The notes: a model not told the origin generated them from the sequence alone. 63,338 bases of DNA from Nitrososphaerota archaeon (GCA_028866945.1 JAGWHE010000003.1:1-63338), one strand, 5' to 3'. Shown: positions 1 to 8,446, counted from the first letter of the stretch. Program-made: numbers and translations.

Positions 1-1148
1 TCCTCGTCGATCTGGGCAACCGAGGCGGAGTGGGTGGCCCGGACTTCGTTGTTGTCGATTTCAAGGCTCGGGACCCCGTCCGACTTCGCGGTCCGCTCCA
101 GGAGCATGGCGTGGTGGGCCAGGTAGGACCTGGAGTTCTTCGCAGCGTTCACTATCTTGATCATCCCCTTGAATATCGACTGCGACTCGCCCTTCAGCAC
201 CCCCCTCGCCTGGGTAGAGCCCGTCGAGTCCGGGGAGTTGTGGACGAGGTTGGTCTCGAAGTCGTATCTCTGGGCGGCGTCCGTGAAGAAAATCTCGAAC
301 CCTTCCGCCACCGACCCTCTTCCGTTCAGCAGGAAGTTCATCCTGGACCTGGACACCGAGGCGCCAAGGGAAAGGGAGCTGACGGTCGCCCTGGCGTCGT
401 TGGAGACGTCGACGGCCCTGTTGGTGATGTGGGTGGCCTGTTCGTCGAGGAGCTGTATGGCGGAGAAGTCGACGTGGGACCCCGGCCGCGCGATGAGTTC
501 CAGGTTCGAAGCGACCAGGGAAGGGGCAGAAGTCCCCTTGGAGTAGAGCTCCTCGAGGAAGATCAGTCGTGAATCTTCTTCGGCTATCACGAAGACCTGC
601 TCGATGACAGGGGTCCTGGGGGAGTCTAGGAGTAGCATCCTGCGGAGGGGCCTGTCCAGGGCCACGCCACGGGGGACGCGGACGAAGACGCCGCCGTTGA
701 AAAAGGCGTTCGCGAAGGCCGCGAACCTGTCCCCCGACGACTTGACCTTGCGTCCTTCGACGAGGGCCCTCACCCTGGCCTCCTCCGCCCCGAGTGCCTC
801 GTGGAACGACATGAGGCTGACTCCCTTCGACGCCAACTCGCTTCGAAGCTCGGCGTGGACCTGGGTTTCGTTCCCCTGCAGGATTATGTCGCTCTCGTTG
901 CCTGTGAGGAAGCCGCTGAAGAAGGTGCGGAAGTCGACCGCGGACTTCGAGGTCGTCATCTTGAACTGGTCGACGGGGAATCCGAAGGTCTTCGCGTACT
1001 TCGTGTAGAGCGGGTTGGTCTCCGGGGGCAGTTCCATGTACGACCTCAGCGAGTCTAGCCTGGACTCTGTGAGCCAGCCGGGCTCATGGAGCGAAGTCGA
1101 AAGCTCTCTTACCAGATCCTCCCCGAACGAAATCGCGGCCTGGGACAT
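1..1148 (-). CDS. sufD: Fe-S cluster assembly protein SufD (C-terminus cut by window edge)
   Basis: An open minus-strand frame runs from an ATG at 1148 to the window edge, giving about 382 residues without a stop. It opens MSQAAISFGEDLVRE. The middle resembles the SufB/SufD beta-helix core (GGVFVRVPRGVALDRPL, then HVDFSAIQLLDEQATH). Near the edge it reads LEIDNNEVRATHSASVAQID, which matches the SufD segment that carries the conserved ThrHis pair. SufD partners SufB and SufC in the cytosolic scaffold that builds and transfers Fe-S clusters. It lies 23 nt after the sufB stop, so the two are very likely co-transcribed. Only the last part of the protein is missing. The order C-B-D is standard. 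Confidence 0.93.
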   Translation of the reverse strand, partial: MSQAAISFGEDLVRELSTSLHEPGWLTESRLDSLRSYMELPPETNPLYTKYAKTFGFPVDQFKMTTSKSAVDFRTFFSGFLTGNESDIILQGNETQVHAELRSELASKGVSLMSFHEALGAEEARVRALVEGRKVKSSGDRFAAFANAFFNGGVFVRVPRGVALDRPLRRMLLLDSPRTPVIEQVFVIAEEDSRLIFLEELYSKGTSAPSLVASNLELIARPGSHVDFSAIQLLDEQATHITNRAVDVSNDARATVSSLSLGASVSRSRMNFLLNGRGSVAEGFEIFFTDAAQRYDFETNLVHNSPDSTGSTQARGVLKGESQSIFKGMIKIVNAAKNSRSYLAHHAMLLERTAKSDGVPSLEIDNNEVRATHSASVAQIDE

Positions 1149-1171
1149 GCTCGACACCTGCGGGGCCGGTC

Positions 1172-2581
1172 CTAGCCGACCGCGTTCGTCATTTCCAGCG
1201 ACATCAGTCGGTTGAACTCGACGGCGTAGGTCATGGGGAGCTCCTTGGCGAAGGGCTCCATGAACCCGTTGACCACCATGCTGAGCGCGTCCCCTTCCGA
1301 TATTCCCCTCGACATCAGGTAGAACAACTGCTCCTCCCCGACCTTCCCCACGCTCGCTTCGTGCGTCACCGTGGCGTCGTCTTCCTGTATCTCCATGTAT
1401 GGATAGGTGGCAGTGGTGCTCTTCTCGTCGACCAGGAGGGCGTCGCAGCGGACGGTCGACTTCACGTTCTTCGCCCCCTTGGCGATGTGCAGGAGCCCCC
1501 TGTATGCCGTGTGGCCGCCGCCCTTGGAGACCGAGCGGGAGATGATCTTGGAGGTGGTGTCCTTGGCGAGGTGGATCGCCTTCCCTCCGGTGTCCTGGAC
1601 CTGGCCAGGGCCAGCGTAGGCAACGGAGATGATGTCTGCCTTGGCCCGCGGCCCCAGCAGATAGATGGAGGGGTACTTCCTCGTAAGCCTCGAGCCGCCG
1701 TTGAAGTCCACCCAGGAGACCGTCGCCTCTTCATAGGCATGGGCGCGCTTCGTCACCAGGTTCAGGACGTCCCTGGACCAGTTCTGCAGGGTGGTGTACT
1801 TCACCAGCGAAGCCTTCTTCGCCACTATCTCAACTACGGCAGAGTGCAGGGACTGGGACGAGTAGACGGGGGCGCTGCACCCCTCGATGTAGCCGACTTC
1901 GCTGTACGGCTCGGCGACGATGAGGGTCCTCTCGAACTGCCCCATGTTCCTTTCGTTGATCCTGAAGTACGCCTGGAGTGGCATGCTGACCTTGACCCCC
2001 TCGGGGACGTAGACGAACGAGCCGGCGCTCCACACCGCCGTCTGGAGTGCAGCAATGAAGTTGTCTTGGTAGGGGACGACTGTGCCAAAGTACTTCTTCA
2101 TTATCTCCGGGTACTGCTTCAGGGCAGACACCGTGTCGCTGAATATCACGCCCTGCTTCTCGAGCTCGCCCTGGATGCTGTGGTAGACGGCCTCGCTTTC
2201 GTAGACGGCGCCTACCCCGGCTAGGAACTTCTTCTCTGCCTCGGTGATCCCCAGCTTGTCGTAGGTGCGCCTGATGTACTCCGGGAGCTGGTCCCAGGAC
2301 TCGGCGGCCTTCTTGGTCGGGTTGGCGTAGTAGTAGAAGCTCTGGTAGTCGATGTCCCCCAGCTCGGGGGCCCACGCAGGGACCTTCATCTCCAGGAAGT
2401 GCTTCAGGGCCTTCATCCTGATCTGCTCCATCCAGGCTGGCTCGTCGTGGATTCTCACGATCTCCTGGACGACCCGCTCGCTCAGCCCCTTGCTCCCCTG
2501 GACCGCGTATGACTCGACCGGGTCGCTGAACCCGTACTTCTCCTTGTAATCGTCAGTTATGATATCGGTATTGGACGTCAC
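1172..2581 (-). CDS. sufB: Fe-S cluster assembly protein SufB
   Basis: A 469-residue SufB, the scaffold subunit of the SufBCD complex and close to the usual family length. The C-terminal part carries DALLVDEKSTTATYPYMEIQ followed by VTHEASVGKVGEEQLFYLMS, the conserved SufB core. It also has MPLQAYFRINERNMGQFERT and a Cys in IEGCSAPVYSS. The start is GTG at 2581. It lies about 20 nt from an AT-rich TATATCC element, so the transcript may be leaderless and separate from sufC. A palindrome (2598-2611) covers that promoter. It precedes sufD by 23 nt. Confidence 0.97.
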   Translation of the reverse strand: MTSNTDIITDDYKEKYGFSDPVESYAVQGSKGLSERVVQEIVRIHDEPAWMEQIRMKALKHFLEMKVPAWAPELGDIDYQSFYYYANPTKKAAESWDQLPEYIRRTYDKLGITEAEKKFLAGVGAVYESEAVYHSIQGELEKQGVIFSDTVSALKQYPEIMKKYFGTVVPYQDNFIAALQTAVWSAGSFVYVPEGVKVSMPLQAYFRINERNMGQFERTLIVAEPYSEVGYIEGCSAPVYSSQSLHSAVVEIVAKKASLVKYTTLQNWSRDVLNLVTKRAHAYEEATVSWVDFNGGSRLTRKYPSIYLLGPRAKADIISVAYAGPGQVQDTGGKAIHLAKDTTSKIISRSVSKGGGHTAYRGLLHIAKGAKNVKSTVRCDALLVDEKSTTATYPYMEIQEDDATVTHEASVGKVGEEQLFYLMSRGISEGDALSMVVNGFMEPFAKELPMTYAVEFNRLMSLEMTNAVG

Positions 2582-2597
2582 GCTCTCACGCTCGGAT

Positions 2598-2611
2598 ATA
2601 ACATAGGTTAT
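2598..2611. promoter_or_regulatory. Inverted repeat ATAAC-N4-GTTAT over the sufB promoter
   Basis: The plus strand reads ATAACATAGGTTAT: perfect 5-bp arms with a 4-nt spacer. It overlaps the AT-rich promoter element of sufB, whose GTG is at 2581. The same arms and spacer occur upstream of sufC (3449-3462). A repressor bound here would cover the TATA box. The regulator is not identified. Confidence 0.55.
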
Positions 2612-2628
2612 TTTCCTTGTTAAAAGGG

Positions 2629-3405
2629 TTATGGGGTCTGCGGCGGCGCCTGCTCCTCTTCTCGGTACCCCTTGATCCAGGTGTACCCCTTCTCCTCCAG
2701 CAGCCTCGACAGGTCCTCCCCTCCCGACTCGATTATCCTTCCTTGGAACATCACGTGGACGAACTGAGGCTTCACGTACTTCAGGATCCTCTGGTAGTGC
2801 GTGATGAGCAGCGCACCGGTGTTGGGTCCGGCCACTTTGTTGATCCCCTCTGCCACGATGCGGAGGGCGTCGATGTCCAACCCAGAGTCGGTCTCGTCGA
2901 GGACCGCGAACTTCGGCTCCATCAGCGCCATCTGCAGTATCTCCGCCCTCTTCTTCTCGCCTCCGGAGAACCCTTCGTTCAGATAGCGGTTGAGGAAGGA
3001 GTCGTCCATGCTCAGCATCTTGAGCTTGTCCGCAACCACCTCCTTGAACTCGAAGATCGTCGGCGGCTCGGAGCCGGCAGGCCTCGAGTTGTTGTAGGCA
3101 GCCCTGAGAAAGGAGAACATGCTTACCCCCTGCACGCTGACCGGGTACTGGAAGGCGAGGAAGAGCCCCCTCTTGACGCGCTTGTCCGGGGTCATGCCGA
3201 CGATGCTCTCTCCGTCGATGAGGACCTGGCCGGAGGTGACCTGGTACTTCGGGTGACCCATCAGGGTGTAGGCCAGAGTGCTCTTCCCGGAGCCGTTGGG
3301 CCCCATGAGCGCGTGGGTCTCCCCCTGGCCGATGGTCAGGTTGACCCCCTTCAGGATCTCCTTCCCTTCGACTGACGCGTGGAGGTCCTTGATCTCGAGC
3401 TTCAA
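2629..3405 (-). CDS. sufC: Fe-S cluster assembly ATPase SufC
   Basis: A 258-residue ABC-type ATPase of the SUF complex. The Walker A motif is GPNGSGKST (about residues 35-43), the signature is FSGGEKKRAEILQ, and Walker B is KFAVLDETDSGLD. An H-loop His follows in LLITHYQRIL. SufC hydrolyses ATP to drive conformational change in SufB-SufD. The start is TTG at 3405 (KLEIKDLHASVEGKE follows), placed about 35 nt after an AATAAATA box, which fits a near-leaderless mRNA. It is the first gene of the SUF cluster. No SufS/SufU cysteine desulfurase is seen in the window. Confidence 0.97.
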   Translation of the reverse strand: MKLEIKDLHASVEGKEILKGVNLTIGQGETHALMGPNGSGKSTLAYTLMGHPKYQVTSGQVLIDGESIVGMTPDKRVKRGLFLAFQYPVSVQGVSMFSFLRAAYNNSRPAGSEPPTIFEFKEVVADKLKMLSMDDSFLNRYLNEGFSGGEKKRAEILQMALMEPKFAVLDETDSGLDIDALRIVAEGINKVAGPNTGALLITHYQRILKYVKPQFVHVMFQGRIIESGGEDLSRLLEEKGYTWIKGYREEEQAPPQTP

Positions 3406-3445
3406 ACCGGATACGAGAGTCGCCTAGGCCGGGGCATATTTATTT

Positions 3446-3465
3446 CTTATAACTTATGTTATAAG
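3446..3465. promoter_or_regulatory. Perfect palindrome CTTATAAC-TTAT-GTTATAAG upstream of sufC
   Basis: Two perfect 8-bp arms are separated by 4 nt, in the 83-nt gap between the GAF gene and sufC. It sits just upstream of the AT-rich box (3437-3445) that would serve sufC. Its core ATAAC-N4-GTTAT is identical in arms and spacing to the element over the sufB promoter. This looks like a transcription factor operator for Fe-S biogenesis. No regulator gene is adjacent. Confidence 0.65.
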
Positions 3466-3488
3466 ATGCCGGACCCGGCTCGAGGGCC

Positions 3489-3968
3489 TCAGCGCCAGCC
3501 GGCGCTTAGCTTCTTGGCGACGGCTTCCAGGAACTCCCGGTCCAGCGAAGAGAACGCGTCGAGCCGGTCTCCGTCTATGTCAATCTCGCCCGCCACGGAG
3601 TCATGGTCCATTATCGGTACCACGATCTCTGACTTCGTCGAAAGGAAGCACTGCAGGTACCTCGGGTCCTTGCTCACGTCCGAGACGATCTCTGTCTTCC
3701 CTGCCTTGGCAGCGAACCCGCAGACCCCCTTGCCGATGGGTATCCTCGTGTGTTCGGTCGCCGCCGGGCCTGACCAGGCGTCGAGGACCAGGTCCTTCCC
3801 TTCCACGACATAGATGCCGACCCAGGTGTAGCCTGGGACGGAGGCGTTGAGCAGCTTCACCACCGCTTCTCGCCCCGCCTTCCCGCGGGCAGAGCTCAAG
3901 GCGGAGTCGATGCCCACCAGCAGCTCCTTCGCCTGTCCCCGGCTTAGCCTTCCTGCGGTCGTGTCCAA
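3489..3968 (-). CDS. GAF domain protein, free-methionine-(R)-sulfoxide-reductase-like
   Basis: A 159-residue single-GAF protein. Segments TWVGIYVVEGKDLVLDAWSG, IPIGKGVCGFAAKAGKTEIV and KSEIVVPIMDHDSVAGEIDI follow the fRMsr (YebR) pattern. In fRMsr enzymes three Cys act in catalysis and resolution. Here the VCG Cys and a Cys in RYLQCF are present, but the first Cys (GPxAC region) reads GPAATEH. Methionine sulfoxide reduction is therefore possible but not assured, and a ligand-sensing GAF role is the alternative. It lies upstream of sufC on the same strand with a promoter between, so a shared oxidative-stress link is inference. Confidence 0.75.
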   Translation of the reverse strand: MDTTAGRLSRGQAKELLVGIDSALSSARGKAGREAVVKLLNASVPGYTWVGIYVVEGKDLVLDAWSGPAATEHTRIPIGKGVCGFAAKAGKTEIVSDVSKDPRYLQCFLSTKSEIVVPIMDHDSVAGEIDIDGDRLDAFSSLDREFLEAVAKKLSAGWR

Positions 3969-4012
3969 GTGTTCGATGCGCCCTCGAATTGAGATATTTA
4001 TCCGCGTCCCTC

Positions 4013-4741
4013 TCAGCTGGTCTGCTCTATCAGATACCTGTAGGCGAGAGCGGCGACGACTGCGCCCACGACCGGGCCGATGATGTAGACGTACCAGTAG
4101 CCGGGATAGAACCCTGCGGTTAGCATCGGGCCGAAGGCCCTGGCCGGGTTCATGGCTGCGCCCGTGAGGTTACCGCCGACGAGGACGTCGGCGACCACCG
4201 CGAGGCCTATTCCGAGTCCACCGATCTTCGGCGCCCTAGAGTCGACGGCGGTGCCCAGGATGGCGAACATCAGGAAGAAGGTAAGGAGGGCCTCGATGGC
4301 CATCCCCTGGCCCGCGCTGATGGCCCCATTCAGAGACGGGGAGCCCCAGTTGACAGGGCCGCCCATCACCGCCGGGAAGGAAGCGACCAGGGCGAGTCCG
4401 GCGGCGACCGCTCCGACCATCTGGGCGATGATGTAGGGGGCCGCGTCCCGGGGCTTGATCTTTCCCCCCACCAGGAGTCCGACGGTCACGGCGGGGTTCA
4501 GCGCCCCTCCGGAGATGCTCATGGTGGCGGAGACAGCGACCGCCAGGCCTATGCCGTTCGCCAGGGCGGCTATGATCAGGGAAGCGCCGGAGCCGGGGCT
4601 CGCGAGGCTGGACGTACCGACGGCCGAGCCGGCGCCGACGAGCACGAAGACGAAGGTGCCGAGGGCCTCTGCTGCGAGTTTCTTGGAGATGCTCGGAGAA
4701 GCGGACAAGACGGTCAGATGCTCTTCAGGAGCGGAGGCCAC
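4013..4741 (-). CDS. Aquaporin / glycerol facilitator family channel (MIP)
   Basis: A 242-residue membrane channel with the two MIP half-helix motifs: NPA at residues 82-84 (GALNPAVTVG) and NPA at 198-200 (AMNPARAFGP). Six hydrophobic segments surround them. The family passes water and small neutral solutes such as glycerol across the membrane. The longest frame starts at GTG 4741, but a TTAAG-containing AT element lies at 4742-4750. A leaderless start at TTG 4708 (SASPSISKKLAAEALGTF follows) is equally plausible and gives 231 residues. It is divergent from the thermosome gene. Confidence 0.93.
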   Translation of the reverse strand: MASAPEEHLTVLSASPSISKKLAAEALGTFVFVLVGAGSAVGTSSLASPGSGASLIIAALANGIGLAVAVSATMSISGGALNPAVTVGLLVGGKIKPRDAAPYIIAQMVGAVAAGLALVASFPAVMGGPVNWGSPSLNGAISAGQGMAIEALLTFFLMFAILGTAVDSRAPKIGGLGIGLAVVADVLVGGNLTGAAMNPARAFGPMLTAGFYPGYWYVYIIGPVVGAVVAALAYRYLIEQTS

Positions 4742-4796
4742 TTAAGAATTGCTCCGCCCCCCCCGGGAGGGCGAATCGTCTCACGCCACGATAACA

Positions 4797-4803
4797 CTTA
4801 TAG
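4797..4803 (+). promoter_or_regulatory. TATA box of the thermosome gene
   Basis: CTTATAG lies about 30 nt before the ATG at 4831, which predicts a very short leader. This is the spacing seen for many genes in this window. Confidence 0.5.
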
Positions 4804-4830
4804 CCCATTGGTTGTATACCGGTTTTCGAC

Positions 4831-6471
4831 ATGTCAGCCACAGGACAGCCGGTCATAATTCTGAAAGAGGGTTCCGGGGAGTCCAGAGGGAGAGAGGCCC
4901 AGAGGAACAACATCTCCGCCGCGAAGCTCATCGCAGAGGTCGTCAGGACTTCGCTGGGGCCGAGGGGGATGGACAAGATGCTGGTCGATTCGATGGGCGA
5001 CGTGACCATCACCAACGACGGCGCGACGATGCTGAAGGAGCTTGACGTCCAGCACCCGGCCGCCAAGATGATGGTGGAGATAAGCAAGGCAACCGACAAC
5101 GAGGTTGGGGACGGGACCACTTCTGCCGTAGTGGTGGCGGGCGCCCTCCTCGAGAAGGCGGAGGACCTCATCAACAAGAACGTCCACCCCGTGGTGGTGG
5201 TCGACGGGTACTCTAGGGCCGAAGAGAAGGCCCAGCAGATCCTGGAGAAGATCGCGGAGAAGGTCAACCCCGAGAGCAGGGCGGACCTGCTCAAGGTGGC
5301 GAACACCAGCATGATGACGAAGCTGGTCAACGAGGACTCGCCGCACCTAGCGGGGATAGTCGTGGACGCGGTCCTGCAGGTAGCGGAGAAGCGGGACGGC
5401 GGGTTCAAGGTGGACATCGACAACGTGAAGGTCGAGAAGAAGCCGGGTGGAGCTCTCACGGACACTCAGATAGTAAGGGGCATCATCCTAGACAAGGAAG
5501 TCGTCCACTCGGGGATGCCGAGGAGAGTTGAAGAGGCAAAAATCGCCCTCGTCAACTCGGCGCTCGAGATCGAGAAGACCGAGTTCTCGGCCGAGATCAG
5601 GATCAACGACCCCCAGCAGATGCAGCAGTTCATGGACGAAGAGACGAGCATCCTCAAGGGGATGGTCGACAAGGTCCAGTCAGCGGGCGCCAACGTGATC
5701 ATCTGCCAGAAGGGGATCGATGACCTGGCCCAGCACTTCCTGGCCAAGGCGGGAGTCCTCGCGGTGAGGAGGGTCAAGGAGAGCGACATGACGAAGCTCG
5801 GAAAGGCGACCGGAGCGAGGATAGTCACCAACCTGGACGACCTTAGCAGCAAGGACCTAGGCTACGCGAAGCTCGTCGAAGAGAGGAAGCTGGAGGACGA
5901 CAAGTGGGTCTTCGTCGAAGGGGCCAAGAACCCGAAGGCCGTCAGCATCCTCGTCAGGGGAGGGACGCAGCGTGTGGTGGACGAGGCGGAGAGGGCCCTC
6001 CACGACGCGATCATGGTCACGAAGGACGTGGTCGAGCTCCCGGCGGTGGTCGCCGGCGGCGGCGCCCCCGAGGAGGAGGTCTCGATCCAGCTCCGCAGCT
6101 GGGCTCAGAAGCTCACCGGAAGGGAGCAGCTGGCCGCGCTGAAGTTCGCGGATGCCATGGAGAGCATTCCTCTCACCCTCGCCGAGAACGCGGGGATGGA
6201 CCCCATCGACACCCAGGTTGACCTCAGGGCAAAACACGGGAAGGATGGCAAGTGGTACGGGGTCGACGCCCTCAACGGAAAGGTGGCCGACATGTACACG
6301 AAGTCCGTCTGGGAGCCGCTGGCCGTGAAGCTCCAGATCCTCAGGTCCGCCACCGAGGTGGCGTCGATGATCTTAAGGATCGACGACGTGATCGCAGCCA
6401 GCAAGATGAGGGCGCCCGCCGGACCACCCGGAGGCGGCATGGGTGGTATGGGCGGCATGCCCCCGATGTAG
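4831..6471 (+). CDS. thsA: Thermosome subunit (group II chaperonin)
   Basis: A 546-residue CCT/TRiC-type chaperonin subunit that folds proteins in the cytosol using ATP. Visible signatures include GPRGMDKMLVDSMGDVTITN, NDGATMLKEL, and GDGTTSAVVVAGALLEKAE (phosphate binding). Also present are a VVAGGGAPEEE nucleotide-binding loop and the Gly/Met-rich tail GGGMGGMGGMPPM typical of archaeal subunits. Length is normal. It is the only chaperonin gene in the window. It is preceded by a TATA box at 4797 and ends 3 nt from the convergent cyclodeaminase-like gene. The alpha or beta subunit label cannot be settled from one copy. Confidence 0.98.
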   Translation: MSATGQPVIILKEGSGESRGREAQRNNISAAKLIAEVVRTSLGPRGMDKMLVDSMGDVTITNDGATMLKELDVQHPAAKMMVEISKATDNEVGDGTTSAVVVAGALLEKAEDLINKNVHPVVVVDGYSRAEEKAQQILEKIAEKVNPESRADLLKVANTSMMTKLVNEDSPHLAGIVVDAVLQVAEKRDGGFKVDIDNVKVEKKPGGALTDTQIVRGIILDKEVVHSGMPRRVEEAKIALVNSALEIEKTEFSAEIRINDPQQMQQFMDEETSILKGMVDKVQSAGANVIICQKGIDDLAQHFLAKAGVLAVRRVKESDMTKLGKATGARIVTNLDDLSSKDLGYAKLVEERKLEDDKWVFVEGAKNPKAVSILVRGGTQRVVDEAERALHDAIMVTKDVVELPAVVAGGGAPEEEVSIQLRSWAQKLTGREQLAALKFADAMESIPLTLAENAGMDPIDTQVDLRAKHGKDGKWYGVDALNGKVADMYTKSVWEPLAVKLQILRSATEVASMILRIDDVIAASKMRAPAGPPGGGMGGMGGMPPM

Positions 6472-6473
6472 GC

Positions 6474-7415
6474 TCAGTAGAACTGGAACTCCGGATACCG
6501 GCCCAGGGACTTCGCCTTCTCGTATAGGAGGCTGGCGGTGGCGACGTCTTCCAGGGCCACACCCCCTGACTTGAAGAGCGTCCGGCCTTGCCCCTTCATC
6601 CTTCCTGCCACCACGGGCCCGAGCTCGACGGCTGACTCCCATGCGAACCTCCCGGCGGTCACAGCCTGGATGAGGTCGCCGTACTCAGCCTTCGCCTGGG
6701 CCAGGTCGTCCACGACCACGGTGTCGAAGGAACCCACGGCTTCGGCAGTAACCTCGGCGTGATCAGGGACGTTCCCCCCACAAATGTTCACGTGAGAAAC
6801 GTGCTCGAGGTCTACCTTGCCGAGAAAAGCCTCCTTGGAAGATGTGATGGTGCTCACCACGTCGGCCCCCTGGGCGGCCTTCGCCGGAGTCTCGAACTGC
6901 CGGGCTTCGAAGCCCCTCTCCTGGAGGAGCTTTGCGAACGCCTCGCCGTGTGACCGAGTGCGGCTCCAGACCCTGACTTCGTTGAGCTTCATGACGGCGC
7001 CGAGGGCGAGCGCCTGCGTCAGCGCCTGCCTGCCCGAGCCGAAGAGGGCTACGGTCCCCGACCCTTTCCCGTAGAGGTGCTTTGTCGCGACCGCCGAGGC
7101 CGCCCCCGTCCTGAACCTCCCCAGCATGTCCGCGGCCATCACCGCCAGGGGGGTGGAGCTTGAGGTGTCGAAGAGGACCGTGAGGAACCTGGTTCCCCCC
7201 TTCGAAGACATGTATGCCTTGAGCCCTCCCCTTCCCAGGTGGGCTGAGGTGGCGTGCATGACGCTGAGGACCGAAGCGGGGCCCCTGGTCCTGGTCCTCA
7301 TGTAGTTCTCCGCCTCCCCCGAGCCCAGCCGGCGGAAGGCGTCCTCCACCGCTCCCACGACTTCGTCCATTCGAAGGAGGGCTTCGACGTCCCCTTCGGA
7401 CAGGAAGATCGTCAA
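6474..7415 (-). CDS. Ornithine cyclodeaminase / mu-crystallin family protein
   Basis: A 313-residue NAD(P)-binding protein of the OCD/mu-crystallin superfamily. Members include ornithine cyclodeaminase, alanine dehydrogenase (AlaDH), ketimine reductases and others. It shows GLKAYMS (substrate-side Lys), RTGAASAVATKHL, the Rossmann motif FGSGRQALTQALAL, and VVVDDLAQAKAEYGDL. The exact substrate cannot be read from sequence. The start is TTG at 7415, 6 nt after the stop of the small coiled-coil gene, so the two form an operon. Its end nearly abuts the thermosome stop. Confidence 0.85.
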   Translation of the reverse strand: MTIFLSEGDVEALLRMDEVVGAVEDAFRRLGSGEAENYMRTRTRGPASVLSVMHATSAHLGRGGLKAYMSSKGGTRFLTVLFDTSSSTPLAVMAADMLGRFRTGAASAVATKHLYGKGSGTVALFGSGRQALTQALALGAVMKLNEVRVWSRTRSHGEAFAKLLQERGFEARQFETPAKAAQGADVVSTITSSKEAFLGKVDLEHVSHVNICGGNVPDHAEVTAEAVGSFDTVVVDDLAQAKAEYGDLIQAVTAGRFAWESAVELGPVVAGRMKGQGRTLFKSGGVALEDVATASLLYEKAKSLGRYPEFQFY

Positions 7416-7421
7416 GACCGT

Positions 7422-7667
7422 CTAGGCTTCTTCTTCCTTCTTCTCTTCCACTTCTGGCTTCCCCCACCTGCCGACCTTGGGGATGGCCTTCGTCCGGAAG
7501 AGCGCCATGCCCTGCTGATAGCGCTGCAGCTCGACCTCGAGGAACCTGATGTCAGACATCAGCGACGCCGTTTCTTTCTGTGTCCCCTTCCTCCCCGTCA
7601 GCTCCGCCAGCTTCGCCTTCTTTTCGCCGACCATCTGTGAAAGGAGCTGCTCGTACTCGGTGGTCAA
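7422..7667 (-). CDS. Small charged coiled-coil protein of unknown function
   Basis: I do not recognise this family. From TTG 7667 it is 81 residues (TTEYEQLLSQMVGEKKAK onward). A helical central region (ETASLMSDIRFLEVELQRYQ) looks coiled-coil, and the tail is acidic/lysine-rich (EVEEKKEEEA). The frame stays open further upstream to an ATG at 7766, but that region overlaps the divergent gene. A TATA-like box at 7696-7704 lies about 30 nt before the TTG, so the shorter leaderless start is preferred. It is followed by the cyclodeaminase-like gene. Confidence 0.55.
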   Translation of the reverse strand: MTTEYEQLLSQMVGEKKAKLAELTGRKGTQKETASLMSDIRFLEVELQRYQQGMALFRTKAIPKVGRWGKPEVEEKKEEEA

Positions 7668-7695
7668 GGCGTCCGTGGACTGCGCCTCTTCGAAA

Positions 7696-7704
7696 GTATA
7701 AAGG
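7696..7704. promoter_or_regulatory. TATA-like box shared by two divergent genes
   Basis: GTATAAAGG on plus lies about 26 nt before ATG 7726. Its complement CCTTTATAC lies about 30 nt before TTG 7667 on minus. Both genes would be leaderless from one near-symmetrical element. Confidence 0.5.
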
Positions 7705-7725
7705 CGTTGTCGGGGAGCTCGGGCC

Positions 7726-7995
7726 ATGCGCCCCCAGCTCTTCGCCGGAGGCCTGCTCGTGGCCATAATGGGCGCCGCGTTCTATGTGCTGGCCGTGCCG
7801 CTCGCCTACTTCTGGAGCATCCCCTTCGTCGCTGGTGGGCTGATCATGATCGTGGCGAGCTTCTTCCTTCCCGAGGGCCCCGCACCCCTCGCGCCCCCCG
7901 AGGGGTTCAGGTTCTGCGTCTTCTGCTCGACCCCGGTCCCCGACGAGTCGGACCGCTGCCCTCACTGCAACGGCTACCAGCCGAGGATGAGGTAG
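7726..7995 (+). CDS. Two-helix membrane protein with C-terminal zinc ribbon
   Basis: An 89-residue protein. Two hydrophobic segments (about residues 5-25 and 29-48) are followed by a zinc ribbon FCVFCSTPVPDESDRCPHCN with two CxxC knuckles. The ribbon probably faces the cytosol after a helical hairpin. Function is unknown. The start at ATG 7726 fits a leaderless transcript from the box at 7696. One nucleotide separates its stop from the DUF371 gene, so they are co-transcribed. Confidence 0.75.
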   Translation: MRPQLFAGGLLVAIMGAAFYVLAVPLAYFWSIPFVAGGLIMIVASFFLPEGPAPLAPPEGFRFCVFCSTPVPDESDRCPHCNGYQPRMR

Positions 7996-7996
7996 C

Positions 7997-8446
7997 ATGG
8001 AAGCGCGGGAAGAGAGCTCACAGGCGGTAGCGCGGGACGTCGTCACGTTCAGGGGTCACGCGATGGTCAGGTCGACCCACCCGACGACCATCGAGCTGAC
8101 GACTGAAGAGTACCTCACGGAGAACGGAGAATGCATAGTAGGGGTGGGGGCGTCGAAGGGGTGCTCGGGGCTCGACGGAAGAGTGAAGGACATGCTCAGG
8201 AGGGCGGGTTCGGTGGTGACGATAACGCTGGTGGTGGGGAGCGAGTCCTTCACGGTTAGGGCCCGGGGGGACCCGCGGCTCGAGCTGTCGCACCCACATG
8301 ACTTGGTGGTCAGGAAGAGCGACTTCGTGAGCGACAGGACCCTGGCGCTGGGGGCGGACGCGGCTGCGCGGAGCATCCCGAAGAGCATGGTCCTTCTGCT
8401 TAAGGACTCCAGGACCGCGGGCAGGATGGAGATAGAGGTCAGGTAG
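7997..8446 (+). CDS. DUF371 family archaeal protein
   Basis: A 149-residue member of the conserved archaeal DUF371 family. Its N-terminal half reads FRGHAMVRSTHPTTIELTTE and GECIVGVGASKGCSGLDG. The middle holds HPHDLVVRKSDFVSDRTLAL. Function of the family is not established. It is tightly packed: 1 nt after the zinc-ribbon gene and 1 nt before the GHMP gene. This places it in a putative isoprenoid-related operon, though a functional link is inference. Confidence 0.85.
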   Translation: MEAREESSQAVARDVVTFRGHAMVRSTHPTTIELTTEEYLTENGECIVGVGASKGCSGLDGRVKDMLRRAGSVVTITLVVGSESFTVRARGDPRLELSHPHDLVVRKSDFVSDRTLALGADAAARSIPKSMVLLLKDSRTAGRMEIEVR

